The position numbers and the translations under genes are program-made. A stretch of DNA of 7,324 nucleotides, taken from Brachybacterium sp. (GTDB lineage: Bacteria > Actinomycetota > Actinomycetes > Actinomycetales > Dermabacteraceae). The notes below the pieces were generated by a model. The model searched no databases and was not told the origin of the DNA. It saw nothing but the letters and a program-made list of their open reading frames with translations. The stretch covers positions 1 through 7,324 of the forward strand of contig JAKDNE010000159.1 in the NCBI GenBank assembly GCA_030451965.1, in the 5' to 3' direction. This document shows, piece by piece, positions 5,301 through 7,324 of this stretch (positions are counted from its first letter, which is position 1; the number at the start of each line of letters is the position of its first letter).

Positions 5301-6151
5301 CGATCCGTCGGCCGCGTGTCACCCTCGGCCTGCACCCGCGCGATGACCTCTCCGTGCAGCAGGCTGAACCAGCCGTCGGGGTGCTCGGCCCAGGTGCGGA
5401 TGCCCGCGGCGATCCGCTCCCGCTCGGCGGCATCCGCCCATCCCTCGCGCTCCAGCTGCTGCGAGAACGGGCCGGAGGTGAGCCGGCCGGCGAGGGTCCC
5501 TGCCCAGGCCGCACGCGCCTCCGGGGTCGCATGCAGCCAGGTCGAGGAGCTGGGGGTGACATCCTCCAGCCCGGCCTCGTGCGCCCAGGCCAGCAGGCGC
5601 CGCCCGGCATCCGGGGTGCCGCCGTTCGCGCGGGCCGCCCGCAGGTACAGCGCGAGCCAGCGGTCGATCGCGGGCTCCTCGGGGAACCAGCGGAAGCCCT
5701 CGTAGTCGCTGTCCCGCAGGGCGATGGTCCCGCCGGGCCGGGTGACCCGACGGGCCTCGGCGATCGCCGCCACCGGCCGCGGGAGGTGCTGGAGCACCTG
5801 ATGGGCATGGACCACGTCGACGCTGTCATCGGCCAGGGGAAGTGCCTGGGCATCGCCGACGAGCACCTGGACGGCTCCGAGCCCCTGACGGGCGAGCTCG
5901 GCGCGGGTGAGCTCCGCCGACTCCTCGGAGACCTCGAGGGCGGTGACGCCGTCGGGACCGACGATGCGGGCGAGGTCCGCTGTGATCGTGCCCGCGCCGC
6001 TGCCCACGTCCAGCAGCCGCTGACCGGGCCGCAGGTGGGGCACCAGGTGCGCGGCGGAGTTCTGTGCGGTGCGGGCGCGGTGGCTGTCCAGCACGGCGGC
6101 GCCGTAGCCGTGGGTGTAGGAGGCGGCGACGGGGTCAGCAGGGTCCGGCAT
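5297..6151 (-). CDS. Class I SAM-dependent methyltransferase, substrate unknown
   Basis: Cytoplasmic enzyme of 284 residues transferring a methyl group from S-adenosylmethionine. The Rossmann core (about 40-148) shows motif I LLDVGSGAGT (46-55), the acidic residue after strand 2 in TALEVS (70-75, Glu73, for the SAM ribose), GDAQALPLADDSVDVVHAHQ (99-118) and VLQHLPRP (119-126), then RRVTRPGGTIALRD (134-147). This is the UbiE/Methyltransf_11-like type. The N-terminal ASYTHGYGAAVLDSHRARTA (10-29) probably caps the active site; the C-terminal helical part (160-284) would bind substrate and gives no clue to its identity. There is no Shine-Dalgarno sequence; a TAGCGT -10-like element six bases before the ATG suggests a leaderless message. 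It lies 82 nt after the FUSC-like gene on the same strand, so readthrough is also possible. Confidence 0.88.
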   Translation of the reverse strand: MPDPADPVAASYTHGYGAAVLDSHRARTAQNSAAHLVPHLRPGQRLLDVGSGAGTITADLARIVGPDGVTALEVSEESAELTRAELARQGLGAVQVLVGDAQALPLADDSVDVVHAHQVLQHLPRPVAAIAEARRVTRPGGTIALRDSDYEGFRWFPEEPAIDRWLALYLRAARANGGTPDAGRRLLAWAHEAGLEDVTPSSSTWLHATPEARAAWAGTLAGRLTSGPFSQQLEREGWADAAERERIAAGIRTWAEHPDGWFSLLHGEVIARVQAEGDTRPTDR

Positions 6152-6157
6152 GGCTCG

Positions 6158-6186
6158 ACGCTATGCGGGGCGCTCCCGCCGGACCA
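6158..6186 (-). promoter_or_regulatory. Possible leaderless promoter of the methyltransferase gene
   Basis: On the minus strand TAGCGT (6163-6158) fits TANNNT and ends six bases before the ATG at 6151, which places the transcription start on the start codon. A weak -35, TGGTCC (6186-6181), lies 17 bases further up, sharing 3 of 6 bases with TTGACA. The absence of any Shine-Dalgarno sequence agrees with a leaderless start. Confidence 0.45.
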
Positions 6187-6191
6187 GCTGG

Positions 6192-6206
6192 GACCGCCCT
6201 GCGGTC
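6192..6206 (-). terminator. Hairpin after the FUSC-like gene
   Basis: GACCGC-CCT-GCGGTC is a perfect 6-bp stem with a 3-base loop, beginning 28 nt past the FUSC-like stop codon and upstream of the methyltransferase promoter candidate. No T-tract. The right arm is part of an 11-base direct repeat, CCCTGCGGTCG, at 6198-6208 and 6237-6247, the second copy overlapping the end of the FUSC-like gene. Confidence 0.35.
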
Positions 6207-6233
6207 GACCTCACCGGGGGACGCTGCGCCCGG

Positions 6234-7217
6234 TCACCCTGCGGTCGCACGGCTGCGCAGCGCCGCACGCCGGTCCCAGAGGGCCGCGGCGATCACCACC
6301 GCGATGCCCACCACCGCGCCGATGGCGGTCTCCAGCACCCGGGCCTGGAGCAACGACCCGATGGGCTGCGGGTGGGCGAGCTGGACCATGAGCAGCGCCA
6401 GCGGGGTGATGAACAGCAGCGCGACGGGGAAGGACAGCAGGAAGGCGGTGGTGACGATACCGAGCGCGGTGCCGACGATGCGGTGCAGCCCGCGCTCGAC
6501 CTGCAGGGTACGGCCCGGGGCCGACAGCGGCGCGATCGCCGCGATCTGCGCCCAGCAGGGGAAGGGCAGCCCGGAGGCGAGCCCCAGCATCCCGGCGATC
6601 GCGAAGCGGCTGAACTCCGCGCCCAGCTGTGCTCGTGACCGGGTCTCCGTCGCAGTGCGCACCCCCGCGCCGGGGTGCCGCTCCCCCGCCCAGTGGCCGA
6701 GCAGGCCCATCACCACGCACAGGGACGCGCAGGCACCCGCGACCAGGAAGGCCGCCCAGAGCGGTGCGGCCGGCGGGGCGGAGGCGACGGCGGCGACCGC
6801 GAACAGCGGGAAGATCGCCCCGCCCGGTTTCAGGCCGAGCCGCAGCACCACCGCGGCGACCAGGCCCGCCACGACCGATCCCACTCCCAGGACGGTCCAG
6901 GACTCCGCGACATCGCCCCTCGACTCCCCGAGCTGCGCGGGGGTCGCGCCGAGGGTCACGCACAGGGTGAGCAGCGCCCCGGCCATCGACTGGCGCCGGA
7001 AGCGCATCCGTGTCGGCTCGTACCTCGAGTAGATCCCGGTGAAGGCCCCGAAGCCGACGTACATCGCCCACTGGACGTGCCTCGTCACCAGCAGCAGGGA
7101 CAGCGGGATCGCGAGGCCCGGTGCGATGCGGAAGGCCGGGATGTGGTCCACGCGGCGGGGCCCGAGGCTGATCAGGCGCTTCGCCGTGGCCTGGATCCGG
7201 GTGGGTGCTGCGGGCAC
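6234..7217 (-). CDS. FUSC-like multi-pass inner-membrane protein
   Basis: Integral membrane protein of 327 residues. Two blocks of helices are visible. The first has segments near 31-45, 48-64, 77-92, 108-127, 133-149 and 152-172; a charged loop (175-200) follows, then a second block near 205-232, 248-282 and 293-312. The second block has the look of the FUSC_2 (fusaric-acid-resistance-like) domain: PCWAQIAAIAPLSAPGRTLQ (220-239), RGLHRIVGTALGIVTTAFLL (242-261) and RVLETAIGAVVGIAVVI (293-309). Relatives in proteobacteria (AaeB, YccS) are efflux-related, but the substrate and even the efflux role are unproven in actinobacteria; the large cytoplasmic domain of AaeB is absent. The start is GTG at 7217, preceded by a very good GGAAGGAG four bases away. 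A longer in-frame GTG at 7253 lies inside a hairpin and has no such site. Confidence 0.8.
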   Translation of the reverse strand: MPAAPTRIQATAKRLISLGPRRVDHIPAFRIAPGLAIPLSLLLVTRHVQWAMYVGFGAFTGIYSRYEPTRMRFRRQSMAGALLTLCVTLGATPAQLGESRGDVAESWTVLGVGSVVAGLVAAVVLRLGLKPGGAIFPLFAVAAVASAPPAAPLWAAFLVAGACASLCVVMGLLGHWAGERHPGAGVRTATETRSRAQLGAEFSRFAIAGMLGLASGLPFPCWAQIAAIAPLSAPGRTLQVERGLHRIVGTALGIVTTAFLLSFPVALLFITPLALLMVQLAHPQPIGSLLQARVLETAIGAVVGIAVVIAAALWDRRAALRSRATAG

Positions 7218-7221
7218 GGGA

Positions 7222-7229
7222 CTCCTTCC
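7222..7229 (-). promoter_or_regulatory. Ribosome binding site fixing the FUSC-like start
   Basis: GGAAGGAG on the minus strand lies four bases before the GTG at 7217. It is among the best Shine-Dalgarno matches in the window and decides for this start over the GTG 36 bases upstream. Confidence 0.8.
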
Positions 7230-7234
7230 GGGAC

Positions 7235-7253
7235 GTGCGTCCCGCGGACGCAC
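7235..7253 (-). promoter_or_regulatory. Perfect 8-bp hairpin just upstream of the FUSC-like RBS
   Basis: GTGCGTCC-CGC-GGACGCAC (plus-strand reading) is a perfect inverted repeat with a 3-base loop, ending five bases before the Shine-Dalgarno sequence. In RNA it would stand directly next to the ribosome site; as DNA it could be an operator. No known consensus is recognised. Confidence 0.5.
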
Positions 7254-7283
7254 CGGTCCAGGGCAGGGGCGCCGGCCCGGCAG

Positions 7284-7317
7284 GTCACCCCCTGATCGGC
7301 TCGCACCCGTGGGTGAC
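7284..7317. repeat. Inverted repeat upstream of the FUSC-like gene
   Basis: GTCACCC (7284-7290) and GGGTGAC (7311-7317) are perfect 7-bp inverted arms 20 bases apart. The region is probably the promoter or upstream control region of the FUSC-like gene, but no -10/-35 pair is clear and the window ends seven bases later. The arms could be two half-sites of an operator or chance. Confidence 0.3.
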
Positions 7318-7324
7318 TGCAGAT

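Noticed and set aside
6198..6247. Direct repeat CCCTGCGGTCG (two copies 39 bases apart) as an attachment site or mobile-element scar
   Set aside because: Only 11 bases, one copy overlaps coding sequence, and no integrase, transposase or inverted ends are nearby.
7218..7253. GTG at 7253 as start of the FUSC-like protein
   Set aside because: It sits in the hairpin arm and lacks a Shine-Dalgarno sequence, whereas GTG at 7217 has GGAAGGAG four bases upstream.
1..7324. Defence system, biosynthetic cluster or mobile element spanning the window
   Set aside because: No nuclease, helicase, toxin-antitoxin, transposase, synthetase or repeat array is seen; the genes form separate, familiar accessory units.

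Overview
The window is GC-rich throughout, with codon third positions almost always G or C, Shine-Dalgarno and apparently leaderless starts side by side, and a DtxR/IdeR-type iron box. This points to a high-GC Gram-positive bacterium (Actinomycetota). A small-genome Micrococcales such as Brachybacterium is a guess from the overall feel, not something the sequence proves. No rRNA, tRNA, CRISPR array or insertion sequence was seen, and nothing looks recently acquired.

Layout. Left block, minus strand: a siderophore-binding lipoprotein (1185-2189), then a FecCD-type permease (from 1059 leftward, open at the window edge), and probably the first codons of a second permease (from 59 leftward). This is the start of an iron-siderophore ABC importer of the YclNOPQ/CeuBCDE/FatDCB type. 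A hairpin separates the binding-protein gene from the permease gene. Centre, plus strand: a YCII/DGPF-family small protein (2452-2802) and, 5 nt later, an ECF sigma factor with a long C-terminal extension (2808-4085). This is the known ECF42 module. The 262-nt divergent region between the two blocks carries an iron box for the importer, a CRP/GlxR-like palindrome, and a sequence matching the published ECF42 target promoter (TGTCGA-N17-CGTC) facing the YCII gene, so the sigma factor probably drives its own operon.

Next come an EamA/DMT-type ten-helix transporter (4268-5131, plus) preceded by a possible 16-codon leader ORF that overlaps its start as ATGA, and a large hairpin serving as a shared terminator. 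On the minus strand at the right are a FUSC-like membrane protein (6234-7217), a class I SAM-dependent methyltransferase (5297-6151), and a probable small protein of about 34 residues (5196-5300) whose GTG start overlaps the methyltransferase stop.

The blocks are ordinary accessory or housekeeping cargo of actinobacteria. I do not see a clearly new multi-gene system. The points most worth a second look are the shared control region at 2190-2451, the translationally coupled small protein after the methyltransferase, the leader ORF in front of the EamA gene, and the hairpin in the FUSC 5' leader.
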